From Bacteroidota bacterium (GTDB lineage: Bacteria; Bacteroidota; Bacteroidia; UKL13-3): a stretch of DNA of 14,567 nt. Made by a program: the position numbers and the translations under genes. Location of the stretch: the NCBI GenBank assembly GCA_010027395.1, contig RGVD01000041.1, forward strand, positions 1-14,567. The letters run 5' to 3'. The notes beneath the pieces were generated by a model. That model had not been told where the DNA came from. It did not search any database and saw only the letters and a list, made by a program, of their open reading frames with translations. Below, one piece after another: positions 1 to 6,922 of the stretch (its first letter is position 1; each line of letters opens with the position of its first letter).

Positions 1-1017
1 ATCATTTCCTAAAATATCTTGCAATTCCGACTTAGTCCAAATATAAAATTTCCCCTCCACCCCTTCACTGTCGGCATCTAAGGCCGAATAGAACATTCCC
101 TCTGCCGAGGTTAATTCTCTTTTTATCCATTCATGGGTATGATAAACCACTTTCTTGAATAGCGGATTTTTTGATTGTTGATAAGCCTCTGCATATAATT
201 GCATCAATTGCCCATTATCATACAACATCTTTTCAAAATGTGGTGCTTTCCAAAAAACATCTGTAGAGTAGCGTGCAAAGCCACCTCCCACTTGGTCGTA
301 TATGCCTCCTTCAGCCATACTTACAAGGGTTTTCATCACCGCATCATAACAGTCTAAATCTTTGGTATGATGATGGTATTGAAGAAAAAACTGCCAATTG
401 TTAGGCATTGGAAACTTAGGCGCCCAAGCAAAGCCTCCAAACTTCATATCAAAATTGGCTTTCCATTGTTCAATGATTTTTTCAATGTCAACCTTCTCAT
501 CATTGCTGGTAGGTATGATATCTAATTTCTTGATGCCATTGGTCAAATCTGTTGCAAATTCGAGTGCTTCTTCTCTTTTGTTAATGTAAAAATCACTCAA
601 AGATTTTAAGGTTCTTTCCCAATCTTGTTTAGGGAAATAGGTACCTCCATGAAGTGGTCTTCCATCGGGTAATACAAAACAATTTAATGGCCAACCGCCA
701 CGTCCACTAAGCAGCTGCACCGCATCCATATATATTTGATCAATATCTGGACGCTCTTCCCTATCCACTTTCACACACACAAATAAGTCGTTCATCAGCT
801 TTGCAGTTTCTTCATTTTCGAAACTTTCATGCTCCATCACATGACACCAATGACATGCAGAATAACCAATGCTAACTATGACCAATTTATCCTCGCTTTT
901 GGCTCTTTCAAAAGCCTCAGCTCCCCATTCATACCAATCCACAGGATTGTGGGCATGCTGCAATAAATAAGGGCTTGATGATTGTATAAGTCGGTTGGTA
1001 TATTTATGTGTTGTCAT
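1..1017 (-). CDS. YyaL/DUF255 family thioredoxin-domain protein (N-terminal 339 residues, cut by window edge)
   Basis: Reading the minus strand from the ATG at 1015-1017 gives an open frame of 339 codons that runs off position 1, so the C-terminal half is missing (family members are usually about 670-700 aa). The start MTTHKYTNRLIQSSSPYLLQ and the following HNPVDWYEW are the family signature. A thioredoxin-like active site C-H-W-C lies at residues 55-58, followed by the REERPDIDQIYM and GGWPLNCFVLPDG blocks of the DUF255 fold, and the GGGFARYSTD...PHFEKMLYDN segment begins the six-hairpin glycosidase-like part. The family (YyaL, human SPATA20) has no firmly established reaction; a redox or sugar-modifying role is only suggested by the folds. 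It is divergent from the trmN6-like gene and separated from it by a palindrome-rich spacer. No Shine-Dalgarno is seen. Family assignment is sure; function is not. Confidence 0.93.
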   Translation of the reverse strand, partial: MTTHKYTNRLIQSSSPYLLQHAHNPVDWYEWGAEAFERAKSEDKLVIVSIGYSACHWCHVMEHESFENEETAKLMNDLFVCVKVDREERPDIDQIYMDAVQLLSGRGGWPLNCFVLPDGRPLHGGTYFPKQDWERTLKSLSDFYINKREEALEFATDLTNGIKKLDIIPTSNDEKVDIEKIIEQWKANFDMKFGGFAWAPKFPMPNNWQFFLQYHHHTKDLDCYDAVMKTLVSMAEGGIYDQVGGGFARYSTDVFWKAPHFEKMLYDNGQLMQLYAEAYQQSKNPLFKKVVYHTHEWIKRELTSAEGMFYSALDADSEGVEGKFYIWTKSELQDILGND

Positions 1018-1038
1018 TGATTATTTATCTAGTTTAAT

Positions 1039-1062
1039 GTTGCAGGCGAGGACGCCTGCAAC
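1039..1062. repeat. Perfect 10-bp inverted repeat, REP-like hairpin
   Basis: GTTGCAGGCG (1039-1048), a 4-base AGGA loop (1049-1052) and the exact complement CGCCTGCAAC (1053-1062). It is much more GC-rich than the surroundings and lies 22 bases upstream of the yyaL-like start. GC-rich palindromes of this kind are common as dispersed intergenic REP-like repeats; copy number in this genome cannot be seen here. Confidence 0.75.
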
Positions 1063-1090
1063 GGCTGATTGCATTCGGTCAGTGTTATCA

Positions 1091-1184
1091 CCTTACGATT
1101 TGCAGGCAGAGTGCAAATCTAACAATATTGTTTTATTACCTGAGTTACAAACTCTTTTTAATTTGCTTTTGCGCAGTCGTAAGG
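1091..1184. repeat. Nested inverted-repeat element of unknown type (possible MITE/REP cluster)
   Basis: An outer 8-bp inverted repeat, CCTTACGA (1091-1098) and TCGTAAGG (1177-1184), encloses three further palindromes: GATTTGCA/TGCAAATC (1097-1104 and 1112-1119, 7-base loop), the self-complementary 12-mer AACAATATTGTT (1121-1132), and GAGTT/AACTC (1142-1146 and 1150-1154, 3-base loop). Together with the hairpin at 1039-1062 this fills most of the 291-base gap between two divergent genes. No convincing coding frame is seen: the short plus-strand frame here runs across the opposite gene's start and resembles nothing known. It could be a decayed non-autonomous mobile element or a structured RNA. 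Confidence 0.5.
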
Positions 1185-1285
1185 CATTAGTTTGGCTTCA
1201 GATTAAGCTTAGCTGGGTTATTTGCCCATAAATTATATAGTACCTAAATATCTAACAAAAATCACTCTCAATTCAAAAATAATCC

Positions 1286-1293
1286 AATATTTG
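1286..1293 (+). promoter_or_regulatory. Possible -7 element for the trmN6-like gene (weak)
   Basis: AATATTTG differs by one base from the Bacteroidota -7 consensus TAnnTTTG and lies 15 bases before the ATG at 1309. No TTG is seen at the expected -33 distance, so this is tentative. Confidence 0.3.
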
Positions 1294-1308
1294 CTAACAT
1301 AATTAGGC

Positions 1309-2028
1309 ATGAGAAATACGCATTTTCAGTTTAAACAATTTGCATTGCTACAAGATAAAGCAGCCATGAAACTTGGCACAGACAGTGTCTTGTTGGGCTG
1401 TTTTACTAATGTTGAAGGTGCAGAACGCATACTTGATATTGGCACTGGCACAGGCATTCTTGCTCTTATGATGGCCCAAAAATCAAATGCACAAATTGAT
1501 GCTGTAGAAATAGATGAAGAAGCTTTTAAACAAGCAGAACAAAATGCCAATGAATCGCCTTGGCATGATAGAATTAGAATACATCATTCAGCTATTCAAA
1601 ATTTCTCCTCAACTAATAAATATGATCTCATCATAAGCAATCCTCCTTATTATCGCAATGCTAAAAATATGGGGATTGAGGATGAGAAGCGGGCTTTAGC
1701 CCGCCACGATAAGGACCTTTCTTTCGAAGATTTATGTAAACAGGCATACAGATTAATGAAAGATGATGCTTTATTTTGGCTTATTCTACCCCACCAAGAA
1801 GGACTTGAATTTATTCAAATTGCAAAAGAACATAACTTACAATTGCATCATTTAATCAATATAAAACCTAAGCCAGAAAAAGAAATAAATCGCTTGATTT
1901 TAGCTTTTGGCATATCAAACAAAATCTATATTGAAAGCACTTTTACCATTTACCAATCTGATGGAATTGCCACTGATGAATATGTAGAATTGACAAAAGA
2001 TTTCTATTTATGGAAAGACAAAACCTAA
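1309..2028 (+). CDS. trmN6: tRNA1(Val) (adenine(37)-N6)-methyltransferase, TrmN6/YfiC-like
   Basis: A 239-residue class I SAM-dependent methyltransferase. The SAM-binding loop is ILDIGTGTGIL (residues 41-51), an acidic residue follows in AVEIDE (65-70), and the N6-adenine catalytic motif NPPY is at 111-114, followed by the ARHD-type block (131-134) and LSFEDL typical of TrmN6. The N-terminal FQFKQFALLQDKAAMKLGTDSVLLG also matches the family, and length is close to the E. coli protein (about 245). By family it adds a methyl group to N6 of A37 next to the anticodon of tRNA-Val. Its stop overlaps that of the convergent DUF2461 gene (shared bases 2025-2028). A GC-rich palindrome sits in the coding sequence at 1689-1704. 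Other NPPY methyltransferases (HemK, RNA m6A enzymes) are less likely because of the N-terminal motif. Confidence 0.88.
   Translation: MRNTHFQFKQFALLQDKAAMKLGTDSVLLGCFTNVEGAERILDIGTGTGILALMMAQKSNAQIDAVEIDEEAFKQAEQNANESPWHDRIRIHHSAIQNFSSTNKYDLIISNPPYYRNAKNMGIEDEKRALARHDKDLSFEDLCKQAYRLMKDDALFWLILPHQEGLEFIQIAKEHNLQLHHLINIKPKPEKEINRLILAFGISNKIYIESTFTIYQSDGIATDEYVELTKDFYLWKDKT
1689..1704. repeat. GC-rich palindrome inside the trmN6-like gene
   Basis: GCGGGCT (1689-1695), TT, AGCCCGC (1698-1704): a 7-bp perfect stem, far richer in GC than the surrounding gene. It covers the codons for residues 127-132, which still fit the family pattern. It resembles the cores of dispersed REP palindromes; whether it is an inserted repeat or chance cannot be told from one copy. 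Confidence 0.55.
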
Positions 2029-2684
2029 GCTTCAATAGCTCGGTTTAAGAAGTCGTTCAAGGGTTTCATCGCTTTGAATGTTTTCACTATTTCCTTCTCG
2101 AAATTTTTCTCAAACAAAGCACTGTCATCCAATTTTTTAAAACTCAAAAAACTCTTATGCTTAAGATATTCCACAGCTGGATTATCAGCATCATAGCCTT
2201 TGGGCGGCCTTGAAAGGGTTTCACCGCTCATTGCACCAAATTGTTTTATGTATTCCTTATTGTTGATGATGGCTTTAAACTCATCTAAATTATAGTCAAT
2301 TTCCTGTCTGATATTTGCCAATTTATCCGATGCAGGCATATAACAACCACCCGCGATAAACACATCATTCGGTTTCACCTGAAAGTAATAACCACAAAAC
2401 TCCGTTTTCTTTCCACCTTTACTCATACTAGCGCCAAAGTTGGTTTTATATGGCGATTTATCTACAGAAAATCGCACATCCCTATTAATCCTAAAAATGC
2501 AATTCTTTGGTTCCAAACCAAGAATATCTGGATCAAAAGCACCAATATCTGCTATCAAGCCACCAGTGCATTCAATCCAATCTTTCCTAAGCGTTTCGTA
2601 TTCCTTTCTGTTGGCATCAAACCATTCTTTGTTATTGTTCTTTTCCAATTTTTTAAGGAAGTCGAGTAATGCTTTGTAATTCAT
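2025..2684 (-). CDS. DUF2461 family protein (TIGR02453)
   Basis: A 219-residue protein of the DUF2461/TIGR02453 family, of usual length. It shows the family core FRINRDVRFSVDKSPYK (64-80) followed by TNFGA, then GYYFQVKPN (98-106), an AGGCYMP block (111-117) and RPPKGYD near the C-terminal third. No function is established for the family. I chose the ATG at 2682-2684 (MNYKALLDFLKKL) over an upstream in-frame start at 2735, because a good promoter (2706-2739) places transcription start at about 2700, downstream of the longer start. The gene is convergent with trmN6, with overlapping stops, and divergent from the methyltransferase gene starting at 2795. Confidence 0.85.
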   Translation of the reverse strand: MNYKALLDFLKKLEKNNNKEWFDANRKEYETLRKDWIECTGGLIADIGAFDPDILGLEPKNCIFRINRDVRFSVDKSPYKTNFGASMSKGGKKTEFCGYYFQVKPNDVFIAGGCYMPASDKLANIRQEIDYNLDEFKAIINNKEYIKQFGAMSGETLSRPPKGYDADNPAVEYLKHKSFLSFKKLDDSALFEKNFEKEIVKTFKAMKPLNDFLNRAIEA

Positions 2685-2705
2685 AATATTTGTTGGTTTA
2701 ATAGC

Positions 2706-2739
2706 CAAAATTAAACAAATGCTTATTTTTGGCAAAAAA
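2706..2739 (-). promoter_or_regulatory. Bacteroidota housekeeping promoter for the DUF2461 gene
   Basis: On the minus strand, TTTTTTG (2739-2733), a 19-base spacer, then TAATTTTG (2713-2706), a full match to TAnnTTTG. Transcription would start near 2700, giving a leader of about 15-20 bases. Confidence 0.65.
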
Positions 2740-2794
2740 TTGATATGCAGTCAAACTAAATCATTTGTTATTTAGTAACATTGCAGACTATAAT

Positions 2795-3571
2795 ATGTTT
2801 GACAGAGAAAGACCTAGTTTTGAAGATAGCAACAATGTAATCGTAAAACGTTGCTTTTATGCCTATGAGTTTGCACGCGATTATGTAAAAGGAAAACAAA
2901 CTGCTGATGTAGGATGTGCAGATGGATATGGCACACAATACTTAGCTGACTTCACTCAAAGTACCATTGGGGTTGATTATAGCGAAGTTACCATAGCAGA
3001 CGCAAGGCAAAAGCATGCTGCCAAAACAAATCTGAGTTTTAAAGCAGGGAAAGTACCACCTATTCCGCTAGAAGACGAGAGTGTAGATGTGCTAACAGCC
3101 TTTCAATTTATCGAACATATTCAACCACGTTTGGCATTTATGCAAGATGTAAAACGTGTATTAAAACCAGGTGGCATCTTTCTTTGCACCACACCTAATA
3201 TCAAAATGAGTATTGCACGTAATCCTTTCCATGTGCACGAATATACTTTTGATGAGATGAAAAATGAAGCCTCTAAAGTATTTGAAAACATTGAACTTAA
3301 AGGCCTGCAAGGAAATGACAAAGTGAATACATACTATGCCGATAATGCTAAATGGGCAAAGAAAATATTAATGTTAGACCCTCTGGGTTTACATAAAATG
3401 GTGCCTGCTTCTTGGTTGGTTAAACCCTACAATATGCTAACCTCAATGATGCGCAAAGACTTGAAAGAGCAAAATAACGATACATTAGCTATTAGCACCC
3501 AAGACTTCTTCTTAACTCAAGATAATTTAGATGCAACTTGGGATATTTATTTGATTGCTAGAAAAGGTTAA
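2795..3571 (+). CDS. Class I SAM-dependent methyltransferase (Methyltransf_11 type)
   Basis: With the ATG at 2795 the protein has 258 residues (MFDRERPSFEDSNN...). It carries SAM motif I as DVGCADGYG (38-46), the acidic ribose-binding residue in GVDYS (59-63), the ESVDVLTAFQFIEHI block typical of UbiE-like methyltransferases, and LKPGGIFLCTTPN. The last 40 or so residues (NNDTLAISTQDFFLT...WDIYLIARKG) close the fold. The substrate cannot be told; such proteins in Bacteroidota methylate anything from quinones to cell-surface sugars. An upstream TTG at 2765 would add ten residues, but ATG with MFDRERP looks more natural. No clear promoter is seen, and it is not in an obvious operon: its neighbours face the other way. 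Confidence 0.8.
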   Translation: MFDRERPSFEDSNNVIVKRCFYAYEFARDYVKGKQTADVGCADGYGTQYLADFTQSTIGVDYSEVTIADARQKHAAKTNLSFKAGKVPPIPLEDESVDVLTAFQFIEHIQPRLAFMQDVKRVLKPGGIFLCTTPNIKMSIARNPFHVHEYTFDEMKNEASKVFENIELKGLQGNDKVNTYYADNAKWAKKILMLDPLGLHKMVPASWLVKPYNMLTSMMRKDLKEQNNDTLAISTQDFFLTQDNLDATWDIYLIARKG

Positions 3572-3752
3572 TCAGCAAAATACTACCATATAGGATTCCA
3601 TTAGCTTTCATAACAAGCATTTGAAATGACCTACGAATGTCGGTATTCATTATTGCCTCAGACACCTAAGTGGGTGATGCGCAAAATTCCACCACATGCC
3701 TAGTGTCTTTTGTTACCATAAATCAAATATTGAAACAAATTTTCACTAACCG

Positions 3753-3936
3753 CTAAGGCAGTGGGTCATAGCCATGCCCTCCCCAAGGGTGGCAGCGAGA
3801 AATCCTTTTAGTACCTAAATAAACTCCTTTGATAATACCATATTTCTTGATGGCTTCTTCGGCATACTGGCTGCAAGTAGGGTTGTATCCTAATCATAAG
3901 AATGAAAGGGTACTGGACTACGTTTTTAAACCTCAT
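3753..3936 (-). pseudogene. yidD: Broken yidD (membrane protein insertion efficiency factor) with an internal out-of-frame deletion
   Basis: The C-terminal part of YidD is unmistakable on the minus strand: YNPTCSQYAEEAIKKYG, then RCHPWGGHGYDPLP and TAG at 3753-3755. An ATG at 3934-3936, overlapping the rnpA stop as is usual for this gene pair, begins MRFKNVVQYPFILMIR, a plausible YidD N-terminus, but in another frame. Reading on from it gives about 27 unrelated residues and a stop; reading the C-terminal frame upstream hits TGA two codons before GYNPTC. The stretch normally between, about 14 residues with the pattern YQ..ISP.....CR, is absent, including the first conserved Cys. The span is 184 bases, against about 228 for a usual 75-residue YidD. 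YidD is thought to help YidC/Sec insertion and is dispensable in several bacteria. A real pseudogene or an assembly deletion are both possible. Confidence 0.75.
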
Positions 3937-4303
3937 CTGCTATTTTATTTAATGCCTCAATAAATTTTGGTTTCAAAAGGTTGAAGTCCATTTCGGGTTT
4001 GCCAGTATAGCTAATCAATAAGGCTATTTGCTTTTCTTGACTAGCCAACTTTTCTAATAAAGGTTGTTTATGCAAACGATAAAGTTCTCGCAGTTGCCTC
4101 TTGATGCGATTGCGGTTAATAGCTGTTTTAAAATTCCTTTTCGATACTATTATGAGTACCTGACAAGAGGCCTCTTGCTCTGTTACTTGCACAAAAGAAA
4201 AGCGGAATGGAGCTGAGTATAAACTAAAAATGCCCATTTGGAAAAGGGCAGTTATTAATTTTTGGCTTGAAAGCCGCTCTGATTTTGGAAATGTATAATT
4301 CAT
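3926..4303 (-). CDS. rnpA: Ribonuclease P protein component
   Basis: A 125-residue basic protein that binds the RNase P RNA and helps it trim the 5' ends of precursor tRNAs. The signature is INRNRIKRQLREL (62-74), containing the conserved RNR at 64-66, preceded by the SKRNFKTA segment (54-61); the N-terminal TFPKSERLSS (4-13) is the usual opening. I chose the ATG at 4301-4303 because this opening matches the family; an upstream start at 4375 adds 24 residues (Cys/Trp rich) with no family likeness. It sits 95 bases downstream of rpmH, the standard order, and probably shares its transcript. Its last 11 bases overlap the ATG of the broken yidD, the usual coupling in this cluster. Confidence 0.93.
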   Translation of the reverse strand: MNYTFPKSERLSSQKLITALFQMGIFSLYSAPFRFSFVQVTEQEASCQVLIIVSKRNFKTAINRNRIKRQLRELYRLHKQPLLEKLASQEKQIALLISYTGKPEMDFNLLKPKFIEALNKIADEV

Positions 4304-4398
4304 AAGAAATAATTCCAAAAAACATTGGAACATATACCATGAGACACACCAACAAAAAGAGGGTGCATACAACAAAGCGTAATCAAATCAAAGATTTA

Positions 4399-4560
4399 TT
4401 ATTTTTTATGACGCTTCTCGTCAGATACGGTAAGTTTTTTTCTACCATGTGCTCTGCGCGCAGCGATTACTTTTCTACCTGACGCACTTTCCATTCTTGA
4501 ACGGAATCCGTGCTTATTTCTTCTTTTAGTATTCGAAGGGTTGTATGTTGGTTGTGCCAT
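4399..4560 (-). CDS. rpmH: 50S ribosomal protein L34
   Basis: A 53-residue, very basic protein, MAQPTYNPSNTKRRNKHGFR and then the SRMESASGRKVIAARRAHGRKKL core, a clear match to bacterial L34, which binds 23S rRNA in the large subunit. The C-terminal tail TVSDEKRHKK is typical of Bacteroidota. The gene is first in the rpmH-rnpA-yidD order and has its own well-formed promoter at 4583-4616. In many bacteria this cluster lies near dnaA or the origin, but no origin features are seen in this window. Confidence 0.95.
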   Translation of the reverse strand: MAQPTYNPSNTKRRNKHGFRSRMESASGRKVIAARRAHGRKKLTVSDEKRHKK

Positions 4561-4582
4561 TACCTTAAAAATTTTAAGACTG

Positions 4583-4616
4583 CGAAAGTAATGTTTTCTA
4601 TATTTATTACAAAAAA
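4583..4616 (-). promoter_or_regulatory. Promoter of rpmH-rnpA
   Basis: Minus strand: TTTTTTG (4616-4610), a 19-base spacer, then TACTTTCG (4590-4583), one base from TAnnTTTG. The expected start is near 4577, about 17 bases before the rpmH ATG. Confidence 0.65.
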
Positions 4617-4695
4617 TGTTTGCGAAAATTATGCATGTATGCTATAATTTTCTGTTCACCTCTTCATTATCAGCCTATACGGTAAAAAATAAATC

Positions 4696-4733
4696 AAAAA
4701 AAAAGCGCTAAACCTACAGTTTAACGCTTTTTT
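4696..4733 (-). terminator. Intrinsic terminator of the small lipoprotein gene (possibly bidirectional)
   Basis: Hairpin with TAAAC/GTTTA (4709-4713 and 4719-4723), one C-A mismatch, then GCG/CGC (4705-4707 and 4725-4727), flanked by A9 on one side and T6 on the other. Read on the minus strand it ends in nine T's, 20 bases after the lipoprotein stop. Confidence 0.8.
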
Positions 4734-4753
4734 GATTGTTGCAAACTAAGTGA

Positions 4754-4978
4754 TTAGTGAGCAGCTTCAGTTGAAGCAGCAGCTGTATCAACAGCAGCTG
4801 AATCAGCAGGCATCATAGATGCTTCTAAAGCAGCTAACGAATCAGCCATTCTAGTAGATGCTTCGATTGAATCTTGAACTCTTTTTGCTTCCATTTTAGC
4901 TTTTTCTTCAGCTGAAGGACCACAAGCAACGATAGCTAACATAGCTGTAGCTGCAACGATTGATAATACTTTTTTCAT
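4754..4978 (-). CDS. Small Ala/Glu-rich lipoprotein, function unknown
   Basis: A 74-residue protein with a signal peptide (KK at 2-3, hydrophobic stretch 4-18) and lipobox I-V-A-C, Cys at residue 19 followed by G and P. After lipidation about 55 residues remain, almost wholly Ala, Glu, Asp, Ser, Met and Lys: an EEKAKMEAKRVQDSIEAS segment likely to form a charged helix, then an Asp/Ala/Thr-rich tail (PADSAAVDTAAASTEAAH). I do not recognise a named family; tiny lipoproteins of this composition are common in Bacteroidota. It is a single-gene transcript: a near-perfect promoter (5011-5041) in front and a strong terminator (4696-4733) behind, which suggests substantial expression. LspA encoded at 12197 would process such proteins. 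Confidence 0.8.
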   Translation of the reverse strand: MKKVLSIVAATAMLAIVACGPSAEEKAKMEAKRVQDSIEASTRMADSLAALEASMMPADSAAVDTAAASTEAAH

Positions 4979-5010
4979 TTGTTTATGTTTTATTTTTTGA
5001 AACTCGGGCG

Positions 5011-5041
5011 CAAAGTTATGCTAATTCTGTTAATATCAAAA
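5011..5041 (-). promoter_or_regulatory. Promoter of the small lipoprotein gene
   Basis: Minus strand: TTTTG (5041-5037), an 18-base spacer, then TAACTTTG (5018-5011), a full match to the Bacteroidota consensus. The leader would be about 27 bases, ending in an A-rich stretch before ATG. Confidence 0.75.
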
Positions 5042-5050
5042 TGTTTTCTA

Positions 5051-6364
5051 TTATTTTTTTCTCATAAATATCGTAATCGGCACTCCGGTGAGGGGGTAAT
5101 GTTCTCGCATCTTGTTTTCTAGATACCTTTTATAGCTCTCGTTAACATATTGAGGATGATTACAAAACAAAGCAAACTTCGGATTTTGACCAGGAAGTTG
5201 GGTTGAAAATTTAATCTTCACAAACTTACCTTTAATCGCTGGAGGTGGATATGCCTCCACTATCTCATTGATGAATTCATTTAATTCATGGGTAGCAATT
5301 TTACGTTTTCTATTCTCGGCCACCATAAGGGCTAATTCAACTGCTTTGAATATTCTCAATTTTTCTGTAGCTGAAATAAATAGAATAGGAACATCCACGA
5401 ATGGCTTCATTTTATCCAAAATAACCGTTTCAAAGTTTTTGGCCGTTTTGGTATCTTTTTCTATCAAATCCCATTTATTAACCAAAATCACCAAGCCTTT
5501 TCCATTTTTAACAGCCAAATGAATCAAATTAATTTCTTGAGAATCAATACCTACAACTGCATCAATTACCAAAACCACCACGTCACAATTTTCCAATGCC
5601 TTGATAGAACGCATAACAGAATAAAACTCGATATCCTCTTTCACTTTGGCTTTTCTACGAATACCAGCGGTATCAACCAAAACAAATTCTTTATCGAATA
5701 ATTTATAATGAGAATGGATGGTATCTCTTGTTGTACCAGCAATATCAGTAACAATATTTCTTTCTTCCCCTAATAATGCATTAACCAAACTTGACTTGCC
5801 AACATTGGGTCGGCCTACTACGGCAATTTTTGGCAATGCATCTGCTAGGGCATCCGTATCTTCTTCAGATACTTCAAAATGACTAACTACTTGATCAAGC
5901 AATTCACCCGTACCAGAGCCATTTGCAGAAGAAATGGTAAACATTTCTTTGAAACCTAAACCCCAAAACTCGTGCGATTGAAACTCCCTATTTATATTAT
6001 CTACTTTATTTACAACAACATAAACAGGTTTTTTGGTTCTTCTTAAAATATCTGCAAAGTCTTTATCAAGCTCGGTAATGCCTGCCGACACATCTACCAT
6101 AAACAAAAGTACGTCCGCTTCACTAATGGCAATTTTCACCTGACTTCGAATGGCAGATTCGAAAATATCCTCACTATCTGGAACATATCCTCCAGTATCA
6201 ATAACTGTAAACTCTTTTCCTATCCATTCTGACTTACCATAATGTCTGTCACGCGTAACTCCACTAAAATCATCAACTATGGCTTTTCGTTGTTCAACAA
6301 GTCTATTAAAAAGTGTTGATTTTCCTACATTTGGCCTGCCTACTATGGCTACTATATTTCCCAT
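5051..6364 (-). CDS. der: Ribosome assembly GTPase Der (EngA), two G domains and KH-like domain
   Basis: A 437-residue protein with two tandem GTPase domains, the hallmark of Der. Domain 1: G1 GRPNVGKS (9-16), G3 DTGG (56-59), G4 NKVD (119-122). Domain 2: G1 GRPNVGKS (184-191), G3 DTAG (231-234), G4 NKWD (296-299), G5 SAT (331-333). Residues from about 350 form the KH-like RNA-binding domain (PPPAIKGKFVKIKF...). Der acts in 50S subunit assembly and is essential in most bacteria; all key motifs are intact and length is normal. A -7 element (TACTTTTG, 6379-6372) ends seven bases before the ATG, so the mRNA may have almost no leader. The 5' end is divergent from the CoA-binding protein gene; the small lipoprotein gene follows 72 bases downstream with its own promoter. 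Confidence 0.97.
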   Translation of the reverse strand: MGNIVAIVGRPNVGKSTLFNRLVEQRKAIVDDFSGVTRDRHYGKSEWIGKEFTVIDTGGYVPDSEDIFESAIRSQVKIAISEADVLLFMVDVSAGITELDKDFADILRRTKKPVYVVVNKVDNINREFQSHEFWGLGFKEMFTISSANGSGTGELLDQVVSHFEVSEEDTDALADALPKIAVVGRPNVGKSSLVNALLGEERNIVTDIAGTTRDTIHSHYKLFDKEFVLVDTAGIRRKAKVKEDIEFYSVMRSIKALENCDVVVLVIDAVVGIDSQEINLIHLAVKNGKGLVILVNKWDLIEKDTKTAKNFETVILDKMKPFVDVPILFISATEKLRIFKAVELALMVAENRKRKIATHELNEFINEIVEAYPPPAIKGKFVKIKFSTQLPGQNPKFALFCNHPQYVNESYKRYLENKMREHYPLTGVPITIFMRKK

Positions 6365-6371
6365 TTAGGCG

Positions 6372-6379
6372 CAAAAGTA
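6372..6379 (-). promoter_or_regulatory. -7 element of der, very close to the start codon
   Basis: Minus strand TACTTTTG, a match to TAnnTTTG, followed by seven bases and the der ATG at 6364. No clear TTG is seen at the -33 distance. Confidence 0.5.
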
Positions 6380-6504
6380 ATCTTTTAAAATCAGATTGTG
6401 TTTATAAATATGATGTGATACAGTACTTTAGTGTAACATTAAATTGGCATTTAAACGATTTTAAAGAAAATACCGTCAAAAAGATAATTACAAACCTCAA
6501 TATA

Positions 6505-6864
6505 ATGAAAAAAACCCTGGTTATTGGCGCAAGCACAAACCCAAAACGATACTCATACATGGCTACAAACCTGCTGAGTGCTTATAAACATGAAGTAGTA
6601 GCACTAGGAAATAAAGCTGGAAGTATTGGTGAACATCCCATCATTACGCACTTCCCCGAAAGCCAGGATATCGATACAGTTACCATGTATTTAAATGAAA
6701 ATCTCCAAAAGGAATACTATGATAAAATTATTGATTTAAAGCCTATAAGAGTGATTTTTAACCCTGGTACAGAAAATCAGGAATTCATTGAACTATTAAA
6801 AAAAGAAGGAATACAAGCTCTTGAAGCATGCACTTTAGTGCTTCTTCGTACCAATCAATTCTAA
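6505..6864 (+). CDS. Short CoA-binding domain protein (YccU-like Rossmann fold)
   Basis: A 119-residue single-domain protein. It begins MKKTLVIGASTNPKRYSY, the nucleotide-binding loop of the CoA_binding_2 family (COG1832), and contains IRVIFNPGTEN and the C-terminal GIQALEACTLVLLRTNQF that closes the fold. The family resembles the CoA-binding part of succinyl-CoA synthetase, but its physiological role is unknown. I chose the ATG at 6505; an open frame continues 64 codons further upstream, but it runs into der and begins with a TTG, and the family starts at this methionine. The 140-base gap to der holds no second gene. The TPR lipoprotein gene follows in the same direction after 81 bases. Confidence 0.85.
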   Translation: MKKTLVIGASTNPKRYSYMATNLLSAYKHEVVALGNKAGSIGEHPIITHFPESQDIDTVTMYLNENLQKEYYDKIIDLKPIRVIFNPGTENQEFIELLKKEGIQALEACTLVLLRTNQF

Positions 6865-6922
6865 GGTTCATATTTCTATACTTTCACATTTTTTATGTGG
6901 ACAGTATTGTTTTTCAATAAAG

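Noticed and set aside
995..1231. Plus-strand open frame of 78 codons
   Set aside because: It covers the palindrome cluster and overlaps the start of the opposite yyaL-like gene; the predicted protein shows no known motif and its shape follows from the repeats.
3572..3752. Possible extra small gene on the minus strand after yidD (MNTDIRRSF...)
   Set aside because: It runs into the 3' end of the opposite methyltransferase gene and stops there, resembles no known protein and has no promoter. I see nothing supportable in this 181-base stretch.
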